A stretch of DNA of 64,000 bases from Dyadobacter sp. SG02 (GCF_900109045.1 NZ_FNYL01000004.1:32321-96320), one strand, 5' to 3'. Shown: positions 1 through 10,093, counted from the stretch's first letter. Program-made: numbers and translations. Notes: a model not told the origin generated them from the sequence alone.

Positions 1-381
1 GCACCGCAAGATTTGTAGAACAGAATGATTTACGTAACGCGAGGCAAAACAACAAAAACGCCAAAGTGCAGCGCACCGCAAGATTTGTAGAACAGAACGA
101 TTTGCGTAACGCGGCGCAAAACAACAAAAACGCCAAGGTGCAGCGCACCGCAAGATTTGTAGAACAGAATGAGTTTGTGTAACGCGAGGCAAAACAACAA
201 AAACGCCAAGGTGCAGAGCACCGCAAGATTTGTAGAACAGAACGATTTGCATAACGCGACGCAAAACAACAAAAACGCCAAGGTGCAGAGCACCGCAAGA
301 TTTGTAGAACAGAATGATTTGTATAACGCGACGCGAATCAACAAAAACGCAAAGGTGCAGAGCACCGCAAGATTTGTAGAA
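1..381. repeat. 72-bp tandem repeat array with an internal palindrome, five units plus a partial sixth
   Basis: Units begin GCACCGCAAGATTTGTAG at 1, 73, 145, 218, 290 and 362. The period is 72 bp except for one 73-bp unit (145-217). The last copy diverges after about 20 bp. Each junction forms a small palindrome: GTGC-AGC-GCAC in the early units and GGTGC-AGA-GCACC in the later ones. The array runs off the left edge, so its true length is unknown. It ends about 70 bp before a Y1 transposase gene, and a degenerate relative sits at 27.3 kb. Because 72 is a multiple of three, the array leaves open frames on both strands; these are probably not genes. Confidence 0.9.
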
Positions 382-451
382 AGCGGTTTATGGCGTAAAC
401 GAAATTCGCCGTATGCCGAATGATTTTTCCACCACAACACACATTATCAAA

Positions 452-925
452 ATGGCAAATACCTATACACAGCTATACATACATATTGTTTTTTCGGTGA
501 AGGGCCGTGAAAGCCTGATCAGCAAAGCATGGAAAAACGATTTGTATGCATATATCGGAGGAATAATCCTCAACCATCGCTCGAAGCCACTGGCAATTAA
601 TGGAATGCCCGATCACATTCATATTCTGATCGGCTACAACCCATCCACGCCGTTGCCGACCCTGGTTGAAGAAATCAAGACCTCTTCCAATAAATGGATT
701 AAGGAGCATTTTAATCTGATGAATTTCAATTGGCAAAAAGGCTACGGTGCGTTTTCATATTCCCGGAGCAGTATCGACCAAGTGATCCGTTACATTGTCA
801 GCCAGGAGGAGCATCATAGAAAAAAGACGTTCCGCGAAGAATACCTTCAAATGTTGCGAGACTTTGAAGTTGAATACAAAAACGAATATCTGTTTGATTT
901 CCAGGAAATTTATGCGTGGAATTGA
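452..925 (+). CDS. IS200/IS605-family Y1 (HUH) transposase, RAYT-like
   Basis: A 157-residue single-domain Y1 transposase, of the type that nicks and rejoins single-stranded DNA at hairpins using a tyrosine nucleophile. The HUH metal motif is PDHIHILIGY near residue 55. The probable catalytic tyrosine lies in the late helix VIRYIVSQEEHH. Length and layout match a complete IS200-type TnpA. I start at ATG 452 (MANTYTQLYIHIVFS, the family's usual N terminus) rather than the upstream ATG at 413. No TnpB gene adjoins it, and no IS200 ends were recognised. The palindromic array directly upstream suggests a REP-associated (RAYT) transposase instead of a mobile IS; that link is inferred. Confidence 0.9.
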   Translation: MANTYTQLYIHIVFSVKGRESLISKAWKNDLYAYIGGIILNHRSKPLAINGMPDHIHILIGYNPSTPLPTLVEEIKTSSNKWIKEHFNLMNFNWQKGYGAFSYSRSSIDQVIRYIVSQEEHHRKKTFREEYLQMLRDFEVEYKNEYLFDFQEIYAWN

Positions 926-970
926 CAGATTTTACCTAGTCCCAAATACAACAAAGAAAAATTAACCTCA

Positions 971-3900
971 ATGAAAACCAAAGCGTTATCCTTTATCTTA
1001 GGTATTGTCCTGCTGGGATGTGCCTCTCAGCAAAACTCCCAGAACGCGTCGGTTAAAACTGCTTCTTCCAAGGGTGAAGCGAAGGCCCGCCGACTGGAAA
1101 TCCTGTTTCTGGGCGACAAGGGCCATCACAAGCCCGCCGAACGCGTTCCGCAGATCATGGCTGCATTGGGTCCCAAAGGCTTCAACTTTACCTATACGGA
1201 TAACCTCAACGACCTGAACCCCGAAACGCTCAGCAAGTACGACGCATTGATGCTGTATGCCAACTGGGACTCGATCGCGCCGCAACAGGCGAAGTCGCTG
1301 CTCGACTATGTGGCCAGCGGCAAAGGCTTTATCCCCATTCACTGCGCTTCCTACTGCTTCCGCAACAATGCAGAAGTGGTGAAGCTGATCGGAGGGCAGT
1401 TCTGGCGCCATACCTGGGATACGATCCAGCCGGTATGGACGAAGCCCGACCACCCCGCCATCGCAGGCGTGAAACCATTCAAAACGGTGGATGAAACGTA
1501 TTTGCACACGCTGCTGCAACCCGATAACATCGTGCTTACCGAGCGCCTGATCCAGAAAGACCAGGAAAAAGATCGTCCTGGACAGCAGAAAGAGCCTTAT
1601 ACCTGGGTGAGGACTCACGGCAAAGGCCGCATTTTCTACACCGCATATGGCCACGACGAGCGCACCTGGGGTACGCAAGGCTTCCAGGATATGATCGAAA
1701 AAGGTATTTTGTGGGCTGTGAACGACGATGCACGCAAAGCATTGGCCGCATTGGCACCTAAGCCATTCGAATACCGCGAGGCGAAGCTTCCTAACTACGA
1801 ACAACGCCCGGGTGCCCAAATGCAGCAGTTGCCGCTTTCGCCGGAAGAATCTGTAAAGCATATTCAAATCCCCGTCGACTTTACATTGAGCGTCTTCGCG
1901 CACGAGCCGGACGTGATGCACCCGATCGCGATGACCTGGGATGAGCGCGGCAGACTATACGTGTTGATCACCAAAGATTATCCGAACGAACGCAAAGACA
2001 CCGGCGGTAGCGACTACATCCTCATCTGCGAAGACACAAACAATGACGGCAAGGCCGACAAATTCACCAAATTCGCCGATGATCTGAGCATTCCTACCGG
2101 TATGGCTTTCGCAAACGGCGGTCTGGTTGTTTCACAGGCTCCGCACATGCTGTTTTTGCAGGATACCAACGGCGATGATAAGGCTGATGTAAAGAAAATT
2201 CTCTTCTCCGGCTTCGGTACGGGCGATACCCATGCCGGTCCTTCCAACCTGCATTACGGTTTCGACAACTGGGTTTACGGCTCGGTAGGTTACTCGGGCT
2301 TCAAAGGCAAGGTAGGCAACAGCGACCAACTCGATTTCGGTCAGGCATTGTTCCGTTTCAAACCGGATGGTTCGGACATGGAAATCGTTGCCAAAACTTC
2401 TAACAATACCTGGGGATTGGGCTTCAATGAGGCTGGTGATTTGTTCGGTTCCACTGCCAACAACTCGCACGGCTGGTACAGCGCCATTCCTAACCGCTAT
2501 TTCGGAGCAAGCAAAGTCGATAACGGTAGCCGCAGCACCGATACCCACAAGGATATGCAGCCTATTACCCCAAAAGTGCGCCAGGTTGACGTTTTCGGTG
2601 GATTTACCGCCGCAGCAGGTCATAACTTTTACACCGCCCGCGCCTATCCGAAACAATACTGGAACAAAGTCGCATTCGTTTCCGAGCCTACCGGCCACAT
2701 TCTGCACCAGAACGTGATGGTGAAAAAAGGCACCGATTATGAAGATCAGCTTGGTTTTAACCTCCTCGCGGGTGCCGATGAATGGGTTGCTCCCGTGTTC
2801 GCGGAAGTAGGCCCGGACGGTGCTGTGTGGGTGGCGGACTGGTACAGCTACATCATTCAGCACAACCCGACACCCAAGGGTTCCGAAAACGGAAAAGGTA
2901 ACGCCTATGAAACGCCATTGCGCGATTTCACACACGGCCGTCTCTACCGCATCGGCTGGAAGAATGCGCCGAAATACACGCCGATCACGCTGAGCAAATC
3001 GCGCCCGGAAGAGCTGGTAGCAACGTTGAAAAACAACAATATGTTCTGGCGCCAGCACGCGCAACGCCTTTTGGTGGAACGCGGTAATAAAGATGTAGTA
3101 GGCAAACTGGTTGAACTCGTTAAAGACAAATCAGTCGACGAAATAGGCCTGAATACCGCTGTGATCCACGCATTGTGGACGCTGGAAGGCCTGAACGCGA
3201 TCTCCGACCCGCAAGTACTGCCGGTCGTGGTGGAAGCATTGAAACACCCATCCAACGACGTACGCAAAACAGCTGTAAAAGTGCTCCCACGCACCGCCGC
3301 AACCGGCGAAGTATTGCTCACCGCCGATGCATTGCACGACAAAGAGCCATTGGTTGTGCTGAACACGCTCCTCGCTTTCTCGGAAATACCTTTCACGCCG
3401 CAGATCGAGACCGCTGTACTGGCATTGCTGGATAACTATTCCAACGCGGAAGACCGCTGGATGCCGGATGCATTTGCCGCTATCCTCAATTCGCACGACG
3501 GTGCATTGCGTACTAAATACCTTGCGCAGCGTGTTGCCAAAGCCGGTTCGGCCAATGCTTCTGCTCAGCAAACAGCGTCTGCTAACCATGCAGATCATTC
3601 GGCGATGAATCACGAAGGTCATGGCGCAAGCAAAGTCACCGTCCAGGGCGCTGCCGACCTTGCGATTACCAACATCGTGATCGAGCCGAAAACGCCTTAC
3701 GTACGGGAATACGCACGCGTGGTGATCGAGATTACCAATATTGGCTCCGTACCTGTAACCAAGGACCAGGTGCCTGTCGTGAATGTGGGCATCCGCAGCC
3801 GTTCTTTGAATACCAACTACATCAGCCGCCAGCTCACCAACGGCATTGCGCCGGGAGAGACCGTAAAGCTAGTAGAAGGTAACAACGGCCCGTGGAAAAC

Positions 3901-4720
3901 GGCATTCGGTTTCACTTCCGATGAAGCGGGTAAAGTGAATGTAACGGCGACTGTCGATGTGGATAATGTGGTCCCTGAAAAAGACGAGAACAAAAACAAC
4001 ACGATGAGCAAGTCGTTCGAAGTGCGTCGCCTAGACCGCCTTTCCGACTTCGCGCTGGAACGTACCGTACGCGGCTACACTTCCTATGCAAGCGGCGACG
4101 ATGTGCTGAAACTCATCCAGACCTCGCAATCACTCGACCCGCAAGGCCGCAATGCGATCGTAAAAGGTATTCTCGGCGCATGGAACCCGAAACGCAAAGA
4201 AACCGCTAACGACGAAGGCAAAAAACTGCTGGCAAGCGTTAAAAGCACAATCCCCGACGATCTAAGCAGCCGCTACACCACCTTGCTGGAATCTTACGGC
4301 ATTAAAGAGGAAGTGGCAGCCGATCCGAATGTACAGGTCGTGACGATCAAGGCGATCCGTGAAGAAATGAAATTCACCGTGACCGAATTCACCGCGATTG
4401 CCGGTAAAACGGTTGAAATCGTGTTCGAAAACCCGGATGCGATGCAGCATAACGTTGTGGTAGGACGTCCCAAGTCTACCGAGATCATCGGCGCTGCTGC
4501 CGACAAGATGATCACCGCCAAAGACGGCGCAGAGAAGAATTATGTACCCAATATCCCCCAGGTCCTGGCTGCTACACCGCTCGTAAACCCCGGCCAGACT
4601 TACCGCTTGAAGTTTGTAGTACCGGATCAGGTAGGAGACTATCCGTATGTATGTACGTTCCCTGGCCACTGGCGCCTGATGACCGGGGTCATGAAAGTTG
4701 TAAAGGAAAAAGGGTTATAA
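971..4720 (+). CDS. Lipoprotein fusing ThuA, PVC-type dehydrogenase, HEAT, CARDB-like and azurin-like cupredoxin domains
   Basis: A 1249-residue protein with lipobox LLGC (Cys17), so anchored in the envelope. Order: ThuA domain (about 40-250); PVC-type membrane-bound dehydrogenase propeller (about 295-650, starting near VDFTLSVFAHEPDVMHPIAM); helical HEAT-like repeats (about 675-850); a His-rich linker (about 871-885); a CARDB-like beta domain (about 894-1000); a helical spacer; and a C-terminal cupredoxin. The cupredoxin has an azurin-type copper site: His1160, then Cys1228 in CTFPGHWRLM with His1233 and Met1237. No CxxCH haem motif is present, although PVC dehydrogenases usually carry a cytochrome c domain. 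Sugar or sugar-alcohol oxidation with copper as electron outlet is inferred. It appears monocistronic. Confidence 0.88.
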   Translation: MKTKALSFILGIVLLGCASQQNSQNASVKTASSKGEAKARRLEILFLGDKGHHKPAERVPQIMAALGPKGFNFTYTDNLNDLNPETLSKYDALMLYANWDSIAPQQAKSLLDYVASGKGFIPIHCASYCFRNNAEVVKLIGGQFWRHTWDTIQPVWTKPDHPAIAGVKPFKTVDETYLHTLLQPDNIVLTERLIQKDQEKDRPGQQKEPYTWVRTHGKGRIFYTAYGHDERTWGTQGFQDMIEKGILWAVNDDARKALAALAPKPFEYREAKLPNYEQRPGAQMQQLPLSPEESVKHIQIPVDFTLSVFAHEPDVMHPIAMTWDERGRLYVLITKDYPNERKDTGGSDYILICEDTNNDGKADKFTKFADDLSIPTGMAFANGGLVVSQAPHMLFLQDTNGDDKADVKKILFSGFGTGDTHAGPSNLHYGFDNWVYGSVGYSGFKGKVGNSDQLDFGQALFRFKPDGSDMEIVAKTSNNTWGLGFNEAGDLFGSTANNSHGWYSAIPNRYFGASKVDNGSRSTDTHKDMQPITPKVRQVDVFGGFTAAAGHNFYTARAYPKQYWNKVAFVSEPTGHILHQNVMVKKGTDYEDQLGFNLLAGADEWVAPVFAEVGPDGAVWVADWYSYIIQHNPTPKGSENGKGNAYETPLRDFTHGRLYRIGWKNAPKYTPITLSKSRPEELVATLKNNNMFWRQHAQRLLVERGNKDVVGKLVELVKDKSVDEIGLNTAVIHALWTLEGLNAISDPQVLPVVVEALKHPSNDVRKTAVKVLPRTAATGEVLLTADALHDKEPLVVLNTLLAFSEIPFTPQIETAVLALLDNYSNAEDRWMPDAFAAILNSHDGALRTKYLAQRVAKAGSANASAQQTASANHADHSAMNHEGHGASKVTVQGAADLAITNIVIEPKTPYVREYARVVIEITNIGSVPVTKDQVPVVNVGIRSRSLNTNYISRQLTNGIAPGETVKLVEGNNGPWKTAFGFTSDEAGKVNVTATVDVDNVVPEKDENKNNTMSKSFEVRRLDRLSDFALERTVRGYTSYASGDDVLKLIQTSQSLDPQGRNAIVKGILGAWNPKRKETANDEGKKLLASVKSTIPDDLSSRYTTLLESYGIKEEVAADPNVQVVTIKAIREEMKFTVTEFTAIAGKTVEIVFENPDAMQHNVVVGRPKSTEIIGAAADKMITAKDGAEKNYVPNIPQVLAATPLVNPGQTYRLKFVVPDQVGDYPYVCTFPGHWRLMTGVMKVVKEKGL

Positions 4721-4783
4721 TTCTAAACTGCTGAGCCTATGGTTTCAAAACCCATTTCAATTTAGCGTATAGTTGTCAACGTT

Positions 4784-4822
4784 CAGATTCGCAGAGCATT
4801 CAAAATGCCTTCTGCGAATCTG
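4784..4822. terminator. Strong hairpin downstream of the ThuA/cupredoxin gene
   Basis: A perfect 12-bp stem, CAGATTCGCAGA pairing with TCTGCGAATCTG, with five further pairs inside (GCATT with AATGC) and a 2-nt bulge. It lies 64 bp after the stop. No U-tract follows, so it may be a 3'-end stabiliser or REP-type hairpin instead of a classical terminator. Confidence 0.55.
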
Positions 4823-4997
4823 GATGGCTGGATTTTAAAGCACAAAATGTGCGACGGGTTGTCGAATCCGCCGGAGGGTTATTTTTTTACCATTTTTTAA
4901 ATAGTATTTATTCAATAATTTTTATTAATAAATAATTAGAAATACCAATAAATAACATAATGCTGTAACAACTACTCACATCTAACCCAGGTTAACA

Positions 4998-7900
4998 ATG
5001 AACAACCAAAACAGACGAAACCCCCTCTCGGGGCTTCGCAGGCCTCTTTTTGCCCTTTTGGCAGCAGGATGCCTGTCGCCCCAGGAGGTCTGGTCGGAAA
5101 AATTGCGTTTTGAGCCGGCCGTCACCTACCGAAAACCCGTCGACAAAACCATCACCGGAAAGGTCGTCGATGAAAAAAGCAACCCGCTTCCCGGTGTAAG
5201 CGTGGTCGTGAAAGGCACCACTACGGGAAGCATTACCGGTGCCGACGGTTCCTACTCACTCAACGTGGCCGACAATGCGACCACGCTCTCCTTCTCCTTC
5301 ATCGGCTACACCTCGCAGGAAATCGCGATCGGTAACCAGTCGAATATCCAGGTAACCCTGCTCCCCAGCAGCGAGGAACTGACGGAAGTAGTCGTGGTAG
5401 GTTACGGCACGCAATCACAGGCGACGCTTACCGGCGCGGTGAGCAGCGTACAGGCCAAAGATCTGATCAGGACCCCCGCTATCGGAACGGCCGATGCATT
5501 GGTGGGCCGCGTGCAGGGTATCACCGCCCGGAAGGCCGATGCCCGTCCCGGTGCAGCCACTACCATCCAGATCCGGAACATGGGTACACCCTTGTTTGTC
5601 ATCGACGGCGTGCCTTCCGATGTCGGCAGTTTCAACAACCTTGGGCAGAACGACATTGAATCCGTTTCAATCCTGAAAGATGCTTCGGCCGCCATTTACG
5701 GTCTGCGGGCTGCCAACGGGGTGGTTTTGGTTACTACCAAAAGAGGTAAGGCAGGCGATGGTACGAAGATCAGCCTGTCGGGATATTATGGTCTGCAAAA
5801 TTTCACCCGCTACCCCAAGCCCGCTAATGCATACCAGCACATGCGCGGGCTCGTGGAATCGGACGTAAACCAGGGCCGCGTGCCTTCCATTACCCCCGTC
5901 GAACTGGAAAAATGGCGCGTGGGTACTGAAAAGGGTTACCAGAGCTACGACTATTACGATATGGTAATGCGCCCGAATGTGCCCCAGTACTTCGGTAATG
6001 CGAGCGTGCAGGGCGGCAGCGAGAAGATGAATTACTTCCTCTCGATCAGCCACCTCAACCAGGATGCATTGATCCGTGATTATAATTTTAAACGGACCAA
6101 CATTCAGGCCAACCTCGAATCGAGCCTTACGAAAGGTTTGAAAGTAGGAACGCAGATCAGCGGCCGGATCGAGAACCGGTTCCAGATCGGTGTACCGGGT
6201 TTGGACGATTATTTCAACCCCTTCCTAAGTATTTTCACCATGTGGCCTACGGAACGTCCTTACGCCAACGACAATCCTAAATACATCAATCAAACACACA
6301 ATGTGAACGTCAACCCGGCTACTTACAAGCGCGACGTGACGGGTTATATCGACGAAGTCTGGCGGAATGTGAAAGGTAACTTTTACGCGGAATATGACTT
6401 CAAATTTGGCCTGAAAGCGAAAGGAACCTACTCCTATGCATTCACCAATTTCGATTTCGACGGTTTCGAATATACGTACGACGCCTATACCTACGACGAA
6501 AAGAACGATGCGTACAACGTGGTGCCCGGCGGCGGTAACCAAAACCCGTGGCGTGAGCGCCGGAAACGCAATATCGTCGACCGGTTTGCCCAGTTCCAGC
6601 TCAGTTATGCAAAAGCATTCGGTAACCACGACATTTCGGCCGTTGCCGCTTACGAGCGCTCCGACAATGTGAATACCTACCTCGTTGTCCACACCGTACC
6701 ACCGAACAACTACATCCCGCTGATGTCGTTCGCGAACCAGGATATCCTTATCGACGAGTGGAGCACCGAAGCGCGGGCGGGTTATGTGGGAAGGATCAAT
6801 TATGATTTCAAACAAAAATACCTGCTTGAACTCGTGGGCCGCTATGACGGATCGTTCCTCTATGCGCCCGGCAAACGGTACGGTTTCTTCCCGGGCGTTT
6901 CGGCCGGATGGCGTATTTCGGAGGAGAATTTCTTCAAAGGCAAACTCGAAAATGTATTCAGCAACCTGAAACTCCGTGCTTCCTATGGCCGTACCGGTGC
7001 CGACCGCATCAACAATGCCAACAACGATTTCGTAGTAGCGCCTTTCAGTTACCTGCCGGGTTACAACTTCTTGCAGGGAAGCGCGATTTTTGATGGAAAT
7101 TACAACATTGGTGTGCGCCCGAGAGGCTTGCCGATCACTACGCTCTCATGGATTACCAACATTTCCACCAACATTGGTCTGGACTTTGGATTAATGGACG
7201 GAAAGCTTTCCGGTCAGTTCGATATTTTTGAAAGAAAGCGTACCGGCCTGCCCGCTGCCCGCTATGACGTGTTGCTGCCGTCCGAAGTGGGTTATACCCT
7301 TCCCAACGAAAACCTGAACTCCGACGTTAACCGCGGTCTGGAAGGGGTATTGACGTACAAAAGCAATGTAGGACAAATTGACTACACATTGAGCGCCAAT
7401 GCTACCCTTTCCCGCCGCCGCGACCTTGATTTCTACAAACCGCGCTTTGGTAACTCCTACAATGAATACCGCGACTCATTTGTAGACCGTTGGGGCAATA
7501 TCAACTGGGGTTACGAGGTAGTAGGCCAGTTCCAATCCATGCAGCAGATCGAAAGCCATACCGTGGACAACGACGGCCAGGGCAACCGCAGCCAGCTTCC
7601 GGGTGACTTCATTTACAAGGATACCAACGGCGACGGCATCATCAACAGCCTCGACGAACGTCCTATCGGTTATGCGGAAGGTGCTAACCCGTACCTGAGC
7701 TTTGCATTGAACGGCAGTGTTTCCTACAAAGGTTTCTCGATGTTCTTCGACTTTGCGGGTGCGTCGCTGCAAAGTTTCCAGCGCAACTGGGAATTGAAAA
7801 TCCCTTACCAGAACAACGGTACATCGCCGGGCTACATGCTCGAAGACCGCTGGCACCGCGAAGATCCGTTCGACCCGAACAGCAAATGGATCCCCGGCAC

Positions 7901-8195
7901 GTACCCGGCCATCCGCAAGGACAATACAAGCCACGTGAACTTCCGCAAAAGCGATTTCTGGATCACCAACGTGCGCTACATCCGCCTGCGTAACATCGAG
8001 TTCGGCTATTCATTTGACCAAAAAATCTCCAAAAAGCTCGGCCTTTCCGCATTGCGCATTTACGTGAACGCTTCCAACCTCTTCTCGATCGACAATGTGA
8101 AGAAGTACCAGATCGACCCGGAAATTTCATCGGGTAATGCGCTCGTGTATCCGCAGCAGCGATTGTTCAATGCAGGCTTTAACCTCACTTTCTAA
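4998..8195 (+). CDS. SusC/RagA-family TonB-linked outer membrane transporter
   Basis: 1065 residues. An N-terminal signal region (about 1-33) precedes a carboxypeptidase-regulatory-like domain (from ITGKVVDEKSNPLPGV at about 52). The SusC signature ELTEVVVVGYGTQ follows, then the plug domain and a long 22-strand-type barrel ending in an aromatic residue (AGFNLTF). It imports oligosaccharides through the outer membrane as the barrel under a SusD lid, energised by TonB. It is the first gene of a plus-strand operon with SusD (9-bp gap), DUF3823 and GH43. The A+T-rich 180 bp upstream must hold the promoter, but I found no clear TAnnTTTG box there. The substrate is not readable from this gene. Confidence 0.95.
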   Translation: MNNQNRRNPLSGLRRPLFALLAAGCLSPQEVWSEKLRFEPAVTYRKPVDKTITGKVVDEKSNPLPGVSVVVKGTTTGSITGADGSYSLNVADNATTLSFSFIGYTSQEIAIGNQSNIQVTLLPSSEELTEVVVVGYGTQSQATLTGAVSSVQAKDLIRTPAIGTADALVGRVQGITARKADARPGAATTIQIRNMGTPLFVIDGVPSDVGSFNNLGQNDIESVSILKDASAAIYGLRAANGVVLVTTKRGKAGDGTKISLSGYYGLQNFTRYPKPANAYQHMRGLVESDVNQGRVPSITPVELEKWRVGTEKGYQSYDYYDMVMRPNVPQYFGNASVQGGSEKMNYFLSISHLNQDALIRDYNFKRTNIQANLESSLTKGLKVGTQISGRIENRFQIGVPGLDDYFNPFLSIFTMWPTERPYANDNPKYINQTHNVNVNPATYKRDVTGYIDEVWRNVKGNFYAEYDFKFGLKAKGTYSYAFTNFDFDGFEYTYDAYTYDEKNDAYNVVPGGGNQNPWRERRKRNIVDRFAQFQLSYAKAFGNHDISAVAAYERSDNVNTYLVVHTVPPNNYIPLMSFANQDILIDEWSTEARAGYVGRINYDFKQKYLLELVGRYDGSFLYAPGKRYGFFPGVSAGWRISEENFFKGKLENVFSNLKLRASYGRTGADRINNANNDFVVAPFSYLPGYNFLQGSAIFDGNYNIGVRPRGLPITTLSWITNISTNIGLDFGLMDGKLSGQFDIFERKRTGLPAARYDVLLPSEVGYTLPNENLNSDVNRGLEGVLTYKSNVGQIDYTLSANATLSRRRDLDFYKPRFGNSYNEYRDSFVDRWGNINWGYEVVGQFQSMQQIESHTVDNDGQGNRSQLPGDFIYKDTNGDGIINSLDERPIGYAEGANPYLSFALNGSVSYKGFSMFFDFAGASLQSFQRNWELKIPYQNNGTSPGYMLEDRWHREDPFDPNSKWIPGTYPAIRKDNTSHVNFRKSDFWITNVRYIRLRNIEFGYSFDQKISKKLGLSALRIYVNASNLFSIDNVKKYQIDPEISSGNALVYPQQRLFNAGFNLTF

Positions 8196-8204
8196 AAACT
8201 GGTT

Positions 8205-10088
8205 ATGAAAAAATTATCACTGAAAATATGGGTCGGAGCTTCTATGCTGGTCTTTGCCGGTTGCAACGACTGGCTCGAACGTAAGCCGCAGAATATCATT
8301 CTTGAAGAACAGGTCTGGAACGACCCGAAGATGATCACCGGGCTTTTGGCCAACTATTACGATCGCCTGCCCTACCATACCGACCTCAGCCACGGCTCCA
8401 ATGGCGATGTCAATGCGAACAACCGGGAAGGCTGGCAGGATTTTGCGGCGTATGACGAAGCAATGTGGTCCAACAACGACGACGCGCGGAACAATATCAT
8501 CAATTATGGTTTCGATCGCTGGCGTCTTTGGGATTATAGCCTGATCCGCGACATTAACCTCGCTCTGGAAAACATCCAGACCTACGCCGTGAAGCTTTCG
8601 GATGCTCAAAAGACCCAGTTCTCGGCAGAACTTCGCTTTCTGCGTGCTTATGTGTATTTCGAGCACGTGAAGCGGATGGGCGGCGTTCCGCTGGTAACCA
8701 AGCAGCTGATCTACAATTTCGATGGTAACCCGTCGGCCTTGCAGCAGCCCCGCAACAAGGAAGAAGAAGTGTACGATTTCATCGCCAGCGAGCTGGATGC
8801 GGTGAAAGATGTGCTCGGCAATGGTACGAGCAACACCCGTGCGAACAAGTTTACGGCGCTGGCCGTGAAAAGCCGTGCGATGCTGTACGCGGCGTCCATT
8901 GCGAAGTATAATAACAAAATGGCGTCACCCATCACCACGCCCGGCGGCGAGGTAGGCATTCCGGCGGCCAGGGCTAATGATTATTATACCAAATCCCTGG
9001 CAGCAGCGGAGGAGATCATCAGCAGCGGCAGTTATGAGCTCTACAAAACCAATCCGGACAAGGGTACCAACTTCTACGAGGCCATTACCAAAAAGAGCGC
9101 CAACCGGGAGGTGATATGGGCACAGGATTTCCTGGTTAGTAAAGACAAACGCCACGGTTTCACGTACGACAACATCGCGCGTAATGTTCGCGAGGATAAC
9201 CTTTCGTCCTCGTCCATTACCCCGTCGCTCAACCTTGTGGAAGATTACGAGTACCTCGACGGCTCTTCCGGTGAGCTCAAAAACCGCAACGCCGGCAACA
9301 CCGACTATGTTTACTACGACAAGTTGCAGGACATTTTCGCCAACAAAGACGCGCGTCTTTACGGAACGATCATTTATCCGGGCACGAGTTTCCGCGGTTC
9401 GGAAGTACAGATCCAGGCGGGTGTAAAAGTGTGGGATAATGCGACCAATGCATTCAAAACCGTCGAATCCAACGTCCTGGGCTCTGCATATGACGACGGC
9501 GGCCTGCTTACGGGCGCTTCCGGCCCGCAGCGTTCGCAAACGGAGGTTTCCAACACGGGCTTCTATCTGCGCAAATATGTGGATCAGACGGCCATGTCGA
9601 GCACGCGCGGTATCCGCAGCGATATGTGGTGGGTGCGTTTTCGCCTGGGAGAAATGTACCTGAATGCGGCCGAAGCGGCTTTCGAGCTGGGGCAGAATGC
9701 CAATGCATTGAAATATGTAAACACCCTGCGCGAACGTGCCGGCTTCCCCGCGAACAGCCTGAAAACGCTGACGCTCGAAAAACTCCAGAACGAACGTCGC
9801 GTGGAACTTGCATTCGAAGACCACCGGGTATGGGATGTGAAAAGATGGCGTATCGCGCACGAAATATGGAACGGCAACGCCTCGAACCCCGACGCGGTGA
9901 TGTATGCCCTGTACCCGTACCGTGTCGTGCGCCCGGGTCACGCGACGCACGGGAAGTATGTTTTTGACAAGCTTGTAGCGCCCCGTTTCAGAGCGCCAAG
10001 ATTTTTCCAGATGGGCAATTACTATTCTTCCATTTTGCAGGCCATCATCGATAACAACCCGAAAATCATCCGTAACCCATTCCATTAA
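8205..10088 (+). CDS. SusD/RagB-family glycan-binding lipoprotein
   Basis: 627 residues. The signal peptide ends in a lipobox (MLVFAGC, Cys19), giving a surface lipoprotein. The TPR-like SusD N-terminal region (WLERKPQNIILEEQVWNDP, then the AELRFLRAYVYFEHVKRMGGVPLV block) and the RagB C-terminal block (LQNERRVELAFEDHRVWDVKRW) are both clear. It caps the preceding SusC barrel and captures oligosaccharides. It is longer than a typical SusD, with insertions between about 250 and 470. The gap to SusC is 9 bp and to the next gene 5 bp, so co-transcription is very likely. Confidence 0.95.
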   Translation: MKKLSLKIWVGASMLVFAGCNDWLERKPQNIILEEQVWNDPKMITGLLANYYDRLPYHTDLSHGSNGDVNANNREGWQDFAAYDEAMWSNNDDARNNIINYGFDRWRLWDYSLIRDINLALENIQTYAVKLSDAQKTQFSAELRFLRAYVYFEHVKRMGGVPLVTKQLIYNFDGNPSALQQPRNKEEEVYDFIASELDAVKDVLGNGTSNTRANKFTALAVKSRAMLYAASIAKYNNKMASPITTPGGEVGIPAARANDYYTKSLAAAEEIISSGSYELYKTNPDKGTNFYEAITKKSANREVIWAQDFLVSKDKRHGFTYDNIARNVREDNLSSSSITPSLNLVEDYEYLDGSSGELKNRNAGNTDYVYYDKLQDIFANKDARLYGTIIYPGTSFRGSEVQIQAGVKVWDNATNAFKTVESNVLGSAYDDGGLLTGASGPQRSQTEVSNTGFYLRKYVDQTAMSSTRGIRSDMWWVRFRLGEMYLNAAEAAFELGQNANALKYVNTLRERAGFPANSLKTLTLEKLQNERRVELAFEDHRVWDVKRWRIAHEIWNGNASNPDAVMYALYPYRVVRPGHATHGKYVFDKLVAPRFRAPRFFQMGNYYSSILQAIIDNNPKIIRNPFH

Positions 10089-10093
10089 TCGCA

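Noticed and set aside
1..381. CRISPR array
   Set aside because: Units are near-identical throughout, with no variable spacers, and no cas genes are present in the window.
30..440. Long open frames on both strands through the 72-bp array (24-residue repeated peptides)
   Set aside because: The unit length is a multiple of three and free of stops, so frames stay open by construction. There is no promoter or family match, and the period is better explained by DNA palindromes.
998..4669. Long minus-strand open frames opposite the ThuA/cupredoxin gene (and similar ones opposite both SusC genes and the oxoprolinase)
   Set aside because: They are antisense shadows produced by codon bias. None has a recognisable domain or upstream promoter.
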